NCBI GenBank assembly: GCA_963693365.1
Contig: CAVNZM010000001.1
Span: forward strand, 3,968,001 to 4,032,000
Direction of reading: 5' to 3'
DNA: 64,000 nucleotides
Source: Amoebidium appalachense
Lineage: Eukaryota > Ichthyosporea
Position 1 is the stretch's first letter; each line of letters opens with the position of its first letter. Position numbers and translations under genes: made by a program. Below are positions 12,660 through 36,495 of the stretch, one piece after another. Under the pieces are notes generated by a model. That model was not told the origin of the DNA. It searched no databases and saw only the letters and a program-made list of their open reading frames with translations.

Positions 12660-13338
12660 CATGCACAGCACAGTCACTAGCAAACACCCACCGCCTCACG
12701 CAGCTGCACCAGCCTCTGTGCCTTGTTTGTCTGGCCTGCCTTGTGCTCCTGCAGCAAAATATCAGCACATGTACTCCCCACAAAAGGCTTCATCTGTATT
12801 GCTTTCGATTACAGTTAGAGAGCAGATTACCAGAAAAGCTAAGGCGGAGTCTTGTCCGTGTTTCTTTCATCTCCTTCACACACACCGACCCACTTCTCTG
12901 CTCCTACAGCCCCTCTGCTCCTCCTACAGCCCCTCATCCTCTCCACCGCTTTGTCCCCCCCCCCCCCCCCCCTTCCCCCCTCTTCCCCTCCCCCCCTCCC
13001 CCCCCCCCCCCCCCCCCCCCCCGTCTCTCCCCTCCCCCTTAACCCCCGTATAACACACACTCACACGCACACAACCCACGGACGCATGCACGCTCAACAC
13101 ACCTTCCCCTTTTCCAATTTCGTAACTTATTTCCTCCCACCCAAAATGATGTTCTCCAAGATCTTGTTTAGAACACGTCCAAATCAAGCAACCCTCAACC
13201 ACATACCTCACTGGTAGCCTGCAGGTTATAGCCCACAAGCAAAAGGCTCTTCTCGTCTGCCCGGCTCACAGCGTAGTCGCCCTTTTCACTCATAGCGAGC
13301 GCCCACGGACTCTTCCTCTCCTTCATTTTAGGCGGCAT
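9942..13338 (-). CDS. EMC4: ER membrane protein complex subunit 4
   Basis: Exons 13338-13207, 12748-12692, 11470-11317 and 10153-9942 join in phases 0, 0 and 1 to give 184 aa, close to the 183-aa human protein. EMC4 is part of the EMC insertase of the ER membrane, which places tail-anchored and multi-pass proteins. The N-terminus (MPPKMKERKSPWALAMSE) matches the basic W-containing start of the family. The core KAWEIAQGPIKAIPMNLFMMW and TPIKGLGAVQQ is diagnostic, as is the second hydrophobic segment ending YKAHSLGLMPTAADWL. Membrane segments lie at residues about 78-110 and 130-150. The 57-bp exon 2 (EHKAGQTNKAQRLVQLREA) is supported by phase and by its fit between conserved parts. The tail KTEEEKKERNKKE is charged and lineage-specific. 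Head-to-head with TAF4. Confidence 0.95.
10154..11316 (-). repeat. EMC4 intron 3: two long GT/CA microsatellites
   Basis: Plus-strand (GT)n at 10154-10250, 10337-10480 and 11164-11222, with degenerate GT between and CT/GA-rich DNA at about 10918-11035. On the transcribed strand these read as (CA)n running into the exon 4 acceptor CACCACAG. Confidence 0.8.
11471..12691 (-). other. EMC4 intron 2
   Basis: Contains a poly-G run and a copy of the poly-C-tailed repeat in reverse orientation (11576-11690), G-rich DNA at 11691-11740, C-rich DNA at 12102-12165 and (GT)n at 12608-12658. No further EMC4 exon is needed by the protein. Confidence 0.55.
11576..11690 (-). repeat. Reverse copy of the dispersed repeat
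   Basis: Read on minus: GGGCCCTACTTATGATGC, GTTTGTTGTCCGTCGTGAAC, TGTGTACCTTGAACTCTAAC, then a C-rich tail. Confidence 0.65.
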
Positions 13339-14032
13339 ATTGGCGCTCTATTATACTATAGTTAACTATATTCTGATATGGATGTTGTAGGGAGCATGTG
13401 AGGAGTATATTAGCTAGCTATATAGCTACCGTGACGAAGAATGAAAAACGAAATTTAAAAGCCGGACTTCTCAAATTCGAAAGACTTCATACGTCCGTCG
13501 ACTGTAATAGAAGGTCTCTGTGCTAAAATTAGAACTTCTGAATGTTTTAGAAGCTATGAATATATAGGTGACAGAGGGCCGAAACGCCAAACGATTGCGT
13601 AATCAGTGATGATGGTTCAGCCAATCACAGGTGGAACATTACGTAAGGCAAACAGGTATAAAAAGGGGAAGCTTGGTCTCCACAGCCCGGGCTCCAGATA
13701 GTAACACTTGTCGCAGGAATTTGGAGGAGCGAAAGTTGTCTTCGACTTGTTAATCTTTAATGGTCTTAGTATAAGGGTGTGCTCAATATTATAGTGTAAA
13801 TCGTGTAAATGAGGTACAGCATATTAATATGTTCTGTAGGTAAGGGAAGGCGCAACAGTCCACGAAAAACCAAAAAAATTAACACAAAACAGAGGTGGTC
13901 TTGTGCTGTTATCAGTACTGCGAAGAGGGGGTATAGACATAGTTTACTCAGTAACCGCGTGAGCGCGCTTATATTAAAGGTCATAGGCCACGCATAGCTT
14001 CCGTTTCTGCCTGGGGGCGACACAACGTCCTC
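13339..14032. promoter_or_regulatory. EMC4/TAF4 divergent promoter region
   Basis: 694 bp separate the two start codons and are free of long microsatellites. On the plus strand a CCAATCA box at 13621-13627 precedes a TATAAAA box at 13657-13663, followed by the probable TAF4 5' leader. No TATA box is obvious for EMC4. The AT-rich stretch 13345-13435 lies directly upstream of its ATG. Confidence 0.6.
13657..13663 (+). promoter_or_regulatory. TATA box of TAF4
   Basis: TATAAAA with a CCAAT box 36 bp upstream (13621). Transcription would start near 13690, about 340 bp before the modelled ATG. Confidence 0.55.
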
Positions 14033-26750
<12,718 letters not shown>

Positions 26751-26945
26751 TTGCGGTAGTGGTGGTAGGTGTAGGGTAGGCTTAAGACTTTTAAGTGCTT
26801 GTCGTTGAACTTATGGTAGTGGTTGTGGCATGGTTTGAGAGAGAGCAGCACCGTAGGGTTTGTGTGGTGTAGACTACTATGAATTGATGTACATAAGCTG
26901 GCATGGTCCATGAATATATTGTGTTGCTTTTGTTTTTACCTTTTT

Positions 26946-26986
<41 letters not shown>

Positions 26987-27711
26987 CGGTTCATAACTGA
27001 CACACACAGGCACACACACAGGTACACACGATCACAGACACACATGCACACGCGCGCGCACACACACACGGTCACACACACCCAGTGCCACAATTAGAAG
27101 CCTCCCCAATTGCAATGGAATTCAGGATAACTCGAGCATTATGGTTGTTGATTCGGATGTTGAAGTTGGATAAACCGGTCTCCCACCACTTTCTCTTTGT
27201 ATATAACAGTTGTTGTAATCACCAGATTGTGGTGCCTGGACCACGAGTCATGCACCGTTTTGTGTAACAAAGTGATAATAAATGAATGATGCTATGATGA
27301 TCATGGGGTGTGCCGGAATTGAAAATTATGCATATGACGTGCACCGAGGCTCCAGCCCCTCGTGCGCGTGGGATTTAGATATGCACATGTGAACCTAATT
27401 ATCCCTCCCCCTCCCTCCCCCCTCCCCTGCCGCCGACTCTCTTCCCCCTCCCAGCCCAGCCCCCTATAGATTCTCGAGGCCGGCCGTGGGGTGTACGATA
27501 TATTGGCACACAGACACGTGCACACGTGTCACCCGCACACATGCGCGCACGCACAAACACCGTGCACAGACATGCGCATAACCACGTGGCACACAAGCAC
27601 ATGTGTACACGCACATGCATTATGGACAGACATCCATGTGCATCGATACCTGGTGCTGCAACCTAATACGGCCATATAAACACAAACACTCAGTGCCAAA
27701 CACACACACAG

Positions 27712-27764
<53 letters not shown>

Positions 27765-29551
27765 GGACATGTGCATCTGGCACAATGACGAACACACACG
27801 TGCACTGGCATGGCAGACATACATATCCAGCGCTGACTGATCTCTGGGACGTCCAGCACTCCCTTTAAACTTTAAGTTCCACATTTTTCAAAAATAAATA
27901 CTTCACATGCAGTACATATGGCAGACTTTAAGGAATGGTTTCAATACATATACGGGCACGGTTTATAACCGTTAGCTGATGTTTTTATAACTGTACTGCA
28001 TTTACGTACTAATATTAGTTGGTTGTTTTTATTCGTATATTAGCTGAGGTGCACTAACAGCGACCCTGTGCTCGATCCGGAAAATCCGTAATCGATATCT
28101 AAATATGCGATGCAATATTTTCCTACATAGAGGGGGCACACTTATGGGAGGTTACGTGCATGGTTTCTTACGATGTCACTGTGCTGCAGCAAGTCTGCAC
28201 AAAACACAAACACAAAAGGAAATGGCCGTTATACATATGGTAATACGTATGACTGACTACCTTCCCAAAGAGAAGCCTAAAATGCTTATTAGGCCACCGG
28301 GCCGTGCCTCGAGGGGCCGGGGCCGCGGATGATCATCGAAGAGAGTGGGGAGAAGGAGGGGGGGGGGGGGGGGGAGGGATGGGTGTGTGTGTACGTGTCT
28401 GTGTGTGACATTATTACTGTAGTTACAAATGCAGGTCCGAATACACCACTCTTGTGTGTACATGTTCAATCGTGTCGATTAAAATGGCCGTTTTATTTGC
28501 GAGCCTCGGACCTGCCAGCTCGCCTGCATGTTGTGTCCTCCTCCAAGCTAGCTATAGCCTCCAAACCAAAAACAAGAGGACAGAGCATCAACACCCACTG
28601 TGACACACACATATATACACCCACACACACACATGCTACAGCGGGACAGTCAGACAGACCCGCACACGCCCACACACCAAGGCATCCTCTATACTAACTT
28701 ATAGGAGGCCTTGACACACACGCACACACAGGTGATATCATGATAATGATTGTTCACTTACCACACAGGCACAACACAACAAACCATAAACGTCTCACAA
28801 ATGGACAGATTGGCGTGTCAATTAATTAACGTATAGAACCAAAACCAAAAGCAAAAAAAATAGTGTTTACCCGCTACAGCAACAGTCAACAGAATCCACT
28901 GACACCGTGTATTATACACATATTTCGATATTGCCTGCCTTATCTCGCTGCACACATGATCCTAAACTTTCGCACACAAGCCCCTACACAATCGGTCGCT
29001 GCTAGGTATAGCACCCCTATACTTTGTGTGCCACATCAACATCACATAATACAGCCACCTTGCTAACACTAAGCACAACAATCTCGTATATCATTATGCA
29101 TGCATGTTCATCATATAGGTCAAACCGGAAAAAGTGAGGAACAAGCAGGAGAAATCACCCCGGCATAACGTGTGTAGCCAAAATCCAAGCTGAACCAGCC
29201 GAAACCTGATCTCATTTCCTCCACCACAATGAAAACGTATAAAATGCCTGACCGTGTCGCATGGTATCAAATACATTTCTGCAATAGATGAAGGGTAACC
29301 ATAAGAGTGAGCCCTGATGTTTACAAAGCAAACACACGCTTTCCCACACCTACACGCGCCTCACATGCACGTGCATACACACAGTCGGTCGCCTGACCAC
29401 TCAGTCCTCAGCATATTCCTATGTACAAGGTCCCCCCCCCCCCCCCTCCCCCGCCATCTCCCTACAACACACACAAACACCCCCCCCCCCCCCCCCCCCC
29501 CCCCCCTCCCCTCCTGGCCTCCCCCAAGCTCACCCACCCCTGAAAACACAC
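26751..29551. other. Tail-to-tail intergenic region between TAF4 and kinase
   Basis: The TAF4 3' UTR probably ends after AATAAA at 27277-27282. It includes a poly-G run at about 26947-26984 and a CA-rich stretch at 26999-27085. From 27301 onward I find no exon. The region has (CA)n at 27713-27762 and AT-rich unique DNA at 27860-29300, with no resemblance to known families. The kinase 3' UTR may end at a minus-strand AATAAA at 28492-28497. Confidence 0.5.
27277..27282 (+). terminator. Polyadenylation signal of TAF4
   Basis: AATAAA 527 bp after the TAF4 stop codon, followed by a TG/AT-rich stretch. Confidence 0.6.
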
Positions 29552-30240
29552 CTAGATGAAGAAGTTACCCTTCCCCTCCTTCTTGTCACCCTCCCCCTCG
29601 TTTCTATCATCCTCGGACACAGCCCGCCTCTCAGGCTGTGGCGCCTCCACCTCGACCTCTGCAGGCTCACCCTCCGTCTCGCTGTCTTCGCTCGAACTCT
29701 CGTGCCCGATCTGGAACCCCCGCTTTGCTCCCTCGGTAGCTTCTTCCTCGACCTCTTCGTTTTCTTCCTTGATCGTGGCGTCGGCGGATTTGATGGTGAA
29801 CTCAAAGTCTTTGAACATTTCGGCTTCCCCAGGGTGGCCCGAGCCGGGGTTGCGGGGTCTGTGTTTGTGACGATATGTGTGTGTGTGTGTGTGTGCGTGT
29901 GTGTTTGTGCACGCGCGCGTGTTTGTGCATGTGCTAGTGTGCGTGCACACGTGCGAATGAGGCACGTGTGCGTACGTGCGTGCGAGTGCGTGTGTATGTG
30001 CGTCCCGTGGAGAAAGACAGCGGGGGGAAGGGCGGGGCGGAAAAGCGGTTAATGCCTTTGCCCATGCAAATTTTCAGTTTCACATACAGCCGGTTCGTGA
30101 TGTTCGACCTACCAGGGTGAAGAGAGACACAGGACACAGCATGCGGCATTGCAAACTGCAGGCACGTACCACAACAAAGGAGTGGGAAGAGCTTGGGTGA
30201 ACACGACATGCCACCAGAGTGAGAGGAGGAGTTGCGCAAA

Positions 30241-30271
<31 letters not shown>

Positions 30272-31041
30272 GGGAGGGCTTCAGGAAAGAAAGAAGGACA
30301 AAAGGACGGCAGTAAAAAAAATAACCCCCTCCCCCCCCCCCCCCCCTTCACACCACCACCCAACACACACACACCCACACACACACACAAGCAAAAGGAA
30401 AAAGCAGGCAAAAAAAAGCAAAGAGAGAACCAGCAGCAACACAGAAGGGTGTGTGTGTGGTTAGAATGCATTACGACGTAAAAAGCACACATTCATGACA
30501 GGCAACACAACGCAGAGCGCAAAGCACACAGAATATGCATCATAAGCAGTGCCCATCGTCAGAGGGGCCCAAATCGTACACAGGAGAGGGAGTTAAGCGT
30601 GCTACACGTTACAACAGACAGTTTCACTACTGAGAACACAGCACACACATGGAAAATCCAACACACTCGCACAATCATCACACATGTTACAACAAAACAC
30701 GAACAATACAAGGTTTCAAGCGCTACATACTTGAGAGGCATGTTGCCCTGGATGTTGACCGTGCCCTTCTTCACCTTGTGCAGTTTAGGCGCCTTAACCT
30801 CCATGCGCAGCATAGCGTCCCAGTCCACCCCCTTAAACCACCTGTGATCTTTAATCTCCTGCATGCCCTTGTGTGCGCCCAATCGTTTCTTCGGATCTAC
30901 TTCCAAAAGTGCCAAAATTAGGTCTTTAGCCTCTGGGGCGATGTCTTTGGGGAACGACACGCGCCCAGCGAGAATGTCGTCGTAGCGGTTGCGGCCGGTG
31001 CGGGGGTCAACGGTCATGAAGGGGGCATGGCCAACCAGTAG

Positions 31042-31112
<71 letters not shown>

Positions 31113-31172
31113 GGAGAAAGGTAGTAGGTGTGTGTGTGAGTGTGAGTGTGTGTGTGTGAAGGAGAAAGGTAG

Positions 31173-31219
<47 letters not shown>

Positions 31220-31257
31220 AAGGGGAAAGGTAGTAGGTGTGTGTGTGTGTGTTTGTT

Positions 31258-31345
<88 letters not shown>

Positions 31346-32039
31346 GGGTGGGTAGGGAGTAGAGAAAGGAAAAAAAGATAAAGAACAGGAGGTTAGATGC
31401 CTGTATCATGACAAACAGTCCACGTATCTGCAGCAAAACAGATCCACACAAGCACCACGGAGAGGACGGGACTTAAGTCTTCAATGATGGCTTCTAATAG
31501 CAGATACCTATTCGAAGAAATAGCCCGAGCCAGATTCCTCCTCGTTTTAGACGACCCCTCCCCCTCCCCCCCCCCCCCCCCCCCCCCCAACCACAAAACA
31601 CACACTTCCATCATCGCCCCTTCCATATTCCTTTTATCGCCGAAGCAGTTTGTATAATCACCCACCCTACCCTTCCCCAACACCAGCCCCACCTTACCAA
31701 TTTAAACATCCCCGACCCCATCAACCCTAGTGTCCGTTTTGCCGTCCCATCCACCCAAACACCCACTTACACACCCATCCAGCCAACCATTCATTTACCC
31801 CCCCCCCTCCCCTCCCCCCACCCCCAAAAAAAGAAAGAGAGAGAGAAAGAAAAAGCAGGGAGGGGGGGGGGGGGGGGGGTTTGAATGCGGAACACAGTAC
31901 GAAGTACGCATACACGATGAGAAGCATGGTGCAGGACACATGCAAAGGCAAACATTCAAGTATGCAGCATCAGCCATGCGCACAGTATGCGTCATAAGCA
32001 GAGCCCATCCTCAGGGAGGGCCCAAGTCATCATGGGGGG

Positions 32040-32077
<38 letters not shown>

Positions 32078-33057
32078 GGAAAAAAGCCCCCCCCCCCCCC
32101 CCCCCCCCTCACCCCCCCCCCCCCCCACCCACACACTTACCTCATATATCAGCACACCCAGGGCCCAATAATCCGCCTCGATGCCATAGCCCTGGTTCCT
32201 AATGACCTCAGGTGCAAGGTAGTCAGGTGTACCACAGAATGTATAAGTCCTCTCGTCCTCTTCGAGGTGTTTGGCAAACCCAAAATCAATGATCTTCACG
32301 TGCCCGGATTCATCTAGAAGCATGTTCTCTGGCTTGATGTCGCGGTAGACAATGTGTTCCATTTCGTGCATGTGCTGGAGTGCGAGCAGGACTTCACAGA
32401 TGTAGAAACGGGCACGTTTTTCGCTGAAGCGGTGGTTTTGGGCGGCACGGAGGTGTGCGAAGAGTTCGCCTCCAGCTACGTACTCCATGACGAAGTAGAG
32501 ACAGTCGGCATCCTAGGGTGTGTGTGTGTGTGTGTGTACGTGTGTACGTGTACAGATGTGTGTACGTGTGTAGGTGTGTGTGTGTGTGTGTACGTGTACA
32601 GATGTGTGTACGTGTACAGATGTGTGTACGTGTGTAGTGTGTGTAGTGTGTGTGTGTGTGTGTACGTGTACAGATGTGTGTACGTGTGTAGTGTGTGTGT
32701 GTGTGTGTACGTGTACAGATGTGTGTACGTGTACAGATGTGTGTACGTGTGTAGTGTGTGTGTGTGTGTGCACGCGCACGGGCGAATGTGTGTGTGTGTG
32801 TGTGTGAGCAAGTCAGTGCATGTATGAGTGCAGGCCTGAAGCTCACGTGCCTGTGCTTCCATTTTGTAGTTCATTATGAGTGAAGAGTATGCATATCGGT
32901 GTGAATTAGCAAATGTACAAGTGCATATGGGTGTTTGTGCTGAACCTAAAAAACATGACTTGAGCAATTTTCGCCAGCACACAACCCATTCCTCTCATCT
33001 GCTCGCACCAACATCAGACCGACCATGCATGCCGTTAGTGAACAGACGGAAATGACA

Positions 33058-33104
<47 letters not shown>

Positions 33105-33551
33105 AAAACCCCCCGCACACAAACTCCTCGCACGACCACCCACACTCACACACCTGAAAGCAGCCCACGGCATGGACCACAAAGGGACACTTGTGCTCAG
33201 CCAGGTTCTTAAGGGCATCCTTCTCGTCTTTAAGGTGCTGCCTCTGCTTGTCCTTCTTGATGTGTCTCTTCTCGATGGCCTTAAGAACCACCTTCTGACC
33301 GGACAGGGGGTGCTTGCACAGCAGCACACGGCCAAACGCACCAGACCCAATCTGCTTGATGATCTCAAACTGCGAGATGTCGTATTTGAACCCGGGCTCG
33401 TTGGCTAGTTGCTCAAGTACCTGAGTGGGAGGGAGAGGGGGCAGGGGGAAAAGGGAGGGGAAGGGGGTGACGTTAGAACGTTACAGAGGGAGGAGCAAGT
33501 GTGTGTGTGTGTGTACGATTGTAAATTAATGTGTGTGTGTTTGTGTTTGTT

Positions 33552-33595
<44 letters not shown>

Positions 33596-34028
33596 CACAC
33601 ACACACATCCACACACATGTCTATGAGTGCATTGCATGTGTTAGTGTGAAAGGAGAGATGTATGTGTGTATGTGCACTTGTACATGTACACGCGTATGTG
33701 TGCGTGTGTGTGTGTGCAGATCTCCGTTTATGTGCAGATATGCATGTGTGATTTAGTGTATGCAGCCATGCACGTGCATCTGTCCGAATTCGTCTGTGTG
33801 AGCCTCTGCATCTGGGTTTCATGCATCCAATCTACATAGACACCCATTGGGTATTGGTCCAATACATGTGTGCATGTTGCTCATTGAGCTTAGCTACTGC
33901 TAGCACCTACAAGAGGTGCGTGTGTTTCCGAGGTGTATTTGGCTGTGCACAAACACATGTACATGCAAGTGTATCTGTGGGTGAACGTGGAAGAATATTT
34001 GACTGTGAACGTGCATGCATGCGGGCTG

Positions 34029-34084
<56 letters not shown>

Positions 34085-34764
34085 GTGAGTGTGTGAGTGT
34101 GTGAGTGTGTGTGTGCGCACGCGCACACGCGCGTGTTTACACGTGGGTGTGCGTTTACGAGCGCGTCTCCCTGTGTATGTGAGTGTTCACTGAGATGTGC
34201 GTGCAGTGAGCATACGGTTGTGTGCACTAAATGACTTACACAACCTGGTGTCCGTGCCTACGTCCATATGTGCACTTGTTCCAACCCTCGCATACCTCCC
34301 CCCCCCCCCCCTCCCCCCGAGAAAAAAATCCACGCCGCACCACCACACCACCACCATGAACTCACCACCCACCCACACCACCAACGCCACGCACATCCAT
34401 GCACCCCTACCCCATCCCACATCCTCCCCCCCCCCCCCCCCCCTCCCCCCCCCCCCTCCCTCGCCTCCACCCACCCACCCACCCACCCACCCACCCACCC
34501 GCCTACCCACGCACCTGCCAGCTCTTGCTGTTCTCATGGTGCCCCGAGAAGCCCAGCCTCTGAGCAAAGTTCCCGAAGGAGTGGGAGGTGCGTATGCCCC
34601 CCTGTGCCTCCTGGTTGAACGTGCCCACACTCTTGGCCCTCCTCACACCCTCCTCCGAGGGCTTGCGCTGCTGCGCATTGCCAACCTCTTTGTAGCTTTT
34701 GGCTCGGCGGAAGTGGTCCTCCATGCTCGACCCCTACACGGGCACACATGAAACATGTTAATGG

Positions 34765-34805
<41 letters not shown>

Positions 34806-35407
34806 TGTGTGTGCGTGTGGTGGTGGTGAGTGGGTGGGTGGGTGGGTGGGTGGGTGGGTGGGTGGGTGGATGGGGGGGGGGGGGGGGGGGGGAAGGAGAA
34901 GGGGGAAGATATGTGGGGAAGGGGAAAGAAGGCGGGGTTAAGGGTGTGATGAGGCCACGTGTTCGTCTCCAGGACAAAAAGAGGGTGATAGTGTGTAGGT
35001 GGGCACAGACGAATGTGTGTGTGCGTGTGTGTATGGGTGTGTGCCGATATATGTGTTGCGCGTGTGGTGTCTGTGTGTATGAGTGTGTAAGTGTGTGTGT
35101 ACTCACACACATGTGTGTATGTGTGTGCCGAGGTGCTTGTGTATGCATATATGTGTGTCAGTGTTTGTGTCATGAACGGCCCGTGGGATGTGTCCACCTC
35201 ATGTATGTGTCCGTTAATTTGCATGTTGAGTGTGAGGGACAATATAAGCACCATGAAAGCCATTAAACCTAGAACTGAGATTAAAACAATGCTTAAACCA
35301 AAAGACAGCCATAGGGCGGGAAAGAGAAGCGGGGGGGTGGTGACGGTGGCAGGGACGGATGGAAGGGAGGGAGGGAGGGGGGGAGGAGGGGAGGAGGGGA
35401 GGAGAAG

Positions 35408-35445
<38 letters not shown>

Positions 35446-36495
35446 GAGAGCGAGAGAGAGAGGGGGGGGGGGGGGGGGGGGGGAGGGAGGGAGAGAGAGG
35501 GAGGGAGGGAGAGAGGGAGAGAGGGCCTGGGGATGAAAGGATGGAGGGAGGGAGGGAGGGATAGAGACAGGGAGAGAGGGGGGGGGAGAGGGGAAGAGAA
35601 AGAAAACCTTTGTAAGATTATACATCTGCCACCGTATTACGGCAGGAACACCTACCGTTTGGGAGGAGGCGCTCTGAGAAGATGCCATTTTCCCGCCATT
35701 TTTCTGTTCACGAGAAAGGGGGTACGGCCAGTCATTAGCCACAACATGAAGGACAAGAAAGCACAGCACAAAGCAGTGATCTAAGCGACAAGTACACTCT
35801 AATTAGAGACAAGAAGGGAAAGGGCCCAGGGAGTCTCTGAGCGAGCCCGGGAAGGAGGGGGAGGAGGGGGGAATGTCGGGTTATAGTATGAAGTACGAAC
35901 ACACACGGCAAGACATCGTGATGCAGCAAACAAAAACACATAATAACAAAGGCGATAGTGCACATTCATTGGCCAGCCTCCTTCTCGCATAGGCGTATTA
36001 GGCTCAGACTACACGTTCGAGATCACAGGGCGGAACGGAATCAACACTCCCATGCAGTAGACCAACACGTAGGGTGGGGCGGAAATAGAATAAGGGGAGC
36101 AGAATGTGAACAACCCCAAGAGGGGGCCAATCCGTATCTTTCTTTGCATGGAGAGTGGGGAGCAGTGTGTGCTAGGTCGATGTAAAACAGGCAAATAGCC
36201 TGCAATATGTTGTTAAGCCTTTGAAAAGAAGTGGACCATTATTAATTCCATGCACGCGGTATGAAGCTAACCTGACTCTTGCTGCCTGGACACAAGCCAA
36301 GAAAACAGAGATGAACGCAGTATAATTTCCTTCCGTGGAAACAAACAAAAAGTTGAGAAGTATGAAAAACTATGTCCCTCAGTTCAAAGGCTCTTTCACG
36401 TGAACATATACCACAGAGTAAGGAACACAACCCACCTCGGCTTCCCTCTCTTTCCTCTTGTCCTTGTCCTTCAGTTTTTCAATAAGTTTCATCAT
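29552..36495 (-). CDS. PKA-like AGC-family Ser/Thr protein kinase
   Basis: Exons 36495-36436, 35703-35656, 34733-34515, 33420-33154, 32512-32141, 31041-30731 and 29858-29552; phases are 0 except the last junction (2). 527 aa. It transfers ATP phosphate to Ser/Thr. Kinase domain residues are about 127-391: P-loop GSGAFGRV, catalytic Lys 155 in [16 protein letters not shown] with Asp 256, DFGFAK with Asp 274, activation-loop Thr 289 in [14 protein letters not shown], and [21 protein letters not shown] and LKHR-like C-lobe ends match PKA/PKG. The tail has MFKDFEF, which may be the AGC hydrophobic motif, then an acidic stretch rich in Glu. Residues 1-126 are basic and hold two RRAKS sites. The start ATGATG at 36495/36492 has an in-frame stop just upstream. 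No regulatory cyclic-nucleotide domain is present in the modelled exons, so it resembles a PKA catalytic subunit more than PKG. Confidence 0.92.
29859..30730 (-). other. Kinase intron 6
   Basis: Contains (GT)n-like DNA next to the exon 7 acceptor (29866-29950), a poly-G run at 30241-30270, a C-run at 30330-30346 and, at about 30462-30575, a reverse-oriented copy of the dispersed repeat. That copy adjoins GT/CA sequence instead of a homopolymer. Confidence 0.6.
31042..31345. repeat. (GT)n array with an inserted 29-bp unit
   Basis: Plus-strand GT repeat interrupted three times by GAAGGAGAAAGGTAGTAG or a one-base variant. On the kinase strand this is (CA)n running directly into the exon 6 acceptor CACACAG at 31042. 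Confidence 0.85.
31860..32036 (-). repeat. Poly-C-tailed dispersed repeat, near-consensus copy
   Basis: Minus-strand copy in kinase intron 5. Read on the minus strand it runs GGGCCCTCCCTGAGGATGGG, CTCTGCTTATGACGCATACT, then CATGCTTCTCATCGTGTATG and TTCCGCATTCAAA into a C-tail (31861-31878 on plus as G). It matches the copies at 46200 and 61900 closely. Confidence 0.85.
32520..32775. repeat. GT-based minisatellite with GTACGTGTACAGATGT units
   Basis: Higher-order repeat in kinase intron 4. About seven copies of a GTGTACGTGTACAGATGT-type unit are separated by TGTGTAGTGTGTGTG linkers, forming a super-unit of about 43-60 bp. Confidence 0.8.
33421..34514 (-). other. Kinase intron 3, repetitive
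   Basis: (GT)n at 33555-33590 and 34037-34080, degenerate GT between, C-runs at 34299-34318 and 34426-34455, and (CCCA)n at 34470-34500. On the kinase strand, G-runs follow the donor at 34514. Confidence 0.6.
34734..35655 (-). repeat. Kinase intron 2: (GT)n, GGGT and (GA)n tracts
   Basis: (GT)n at 34769-34803, (GGGT)n at 34828-34870, G-run at 34872-34891, GT-rich 35020-35170, and a GA/GGGA block at 35340-35610 with (GA)n at about 35407-35462. Confidence 0.7.
35870..35990 (-). repeat. Diverged reverse copy of the dispersed repeat
   Basis: On minus: TGCCGTGTGTGTTCGTACTT and CATACTATAACCCGACA then C-rich DNA. It lies in kinase intron 1. Confidence 0.5.

Noticed and set aside
28105-28332. ORF ending in RGRGRG, possibly an RNA-binding or histone-like protein
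   Set aside because: Short, with no family match apart from the last residues and no splice partner or promoter.
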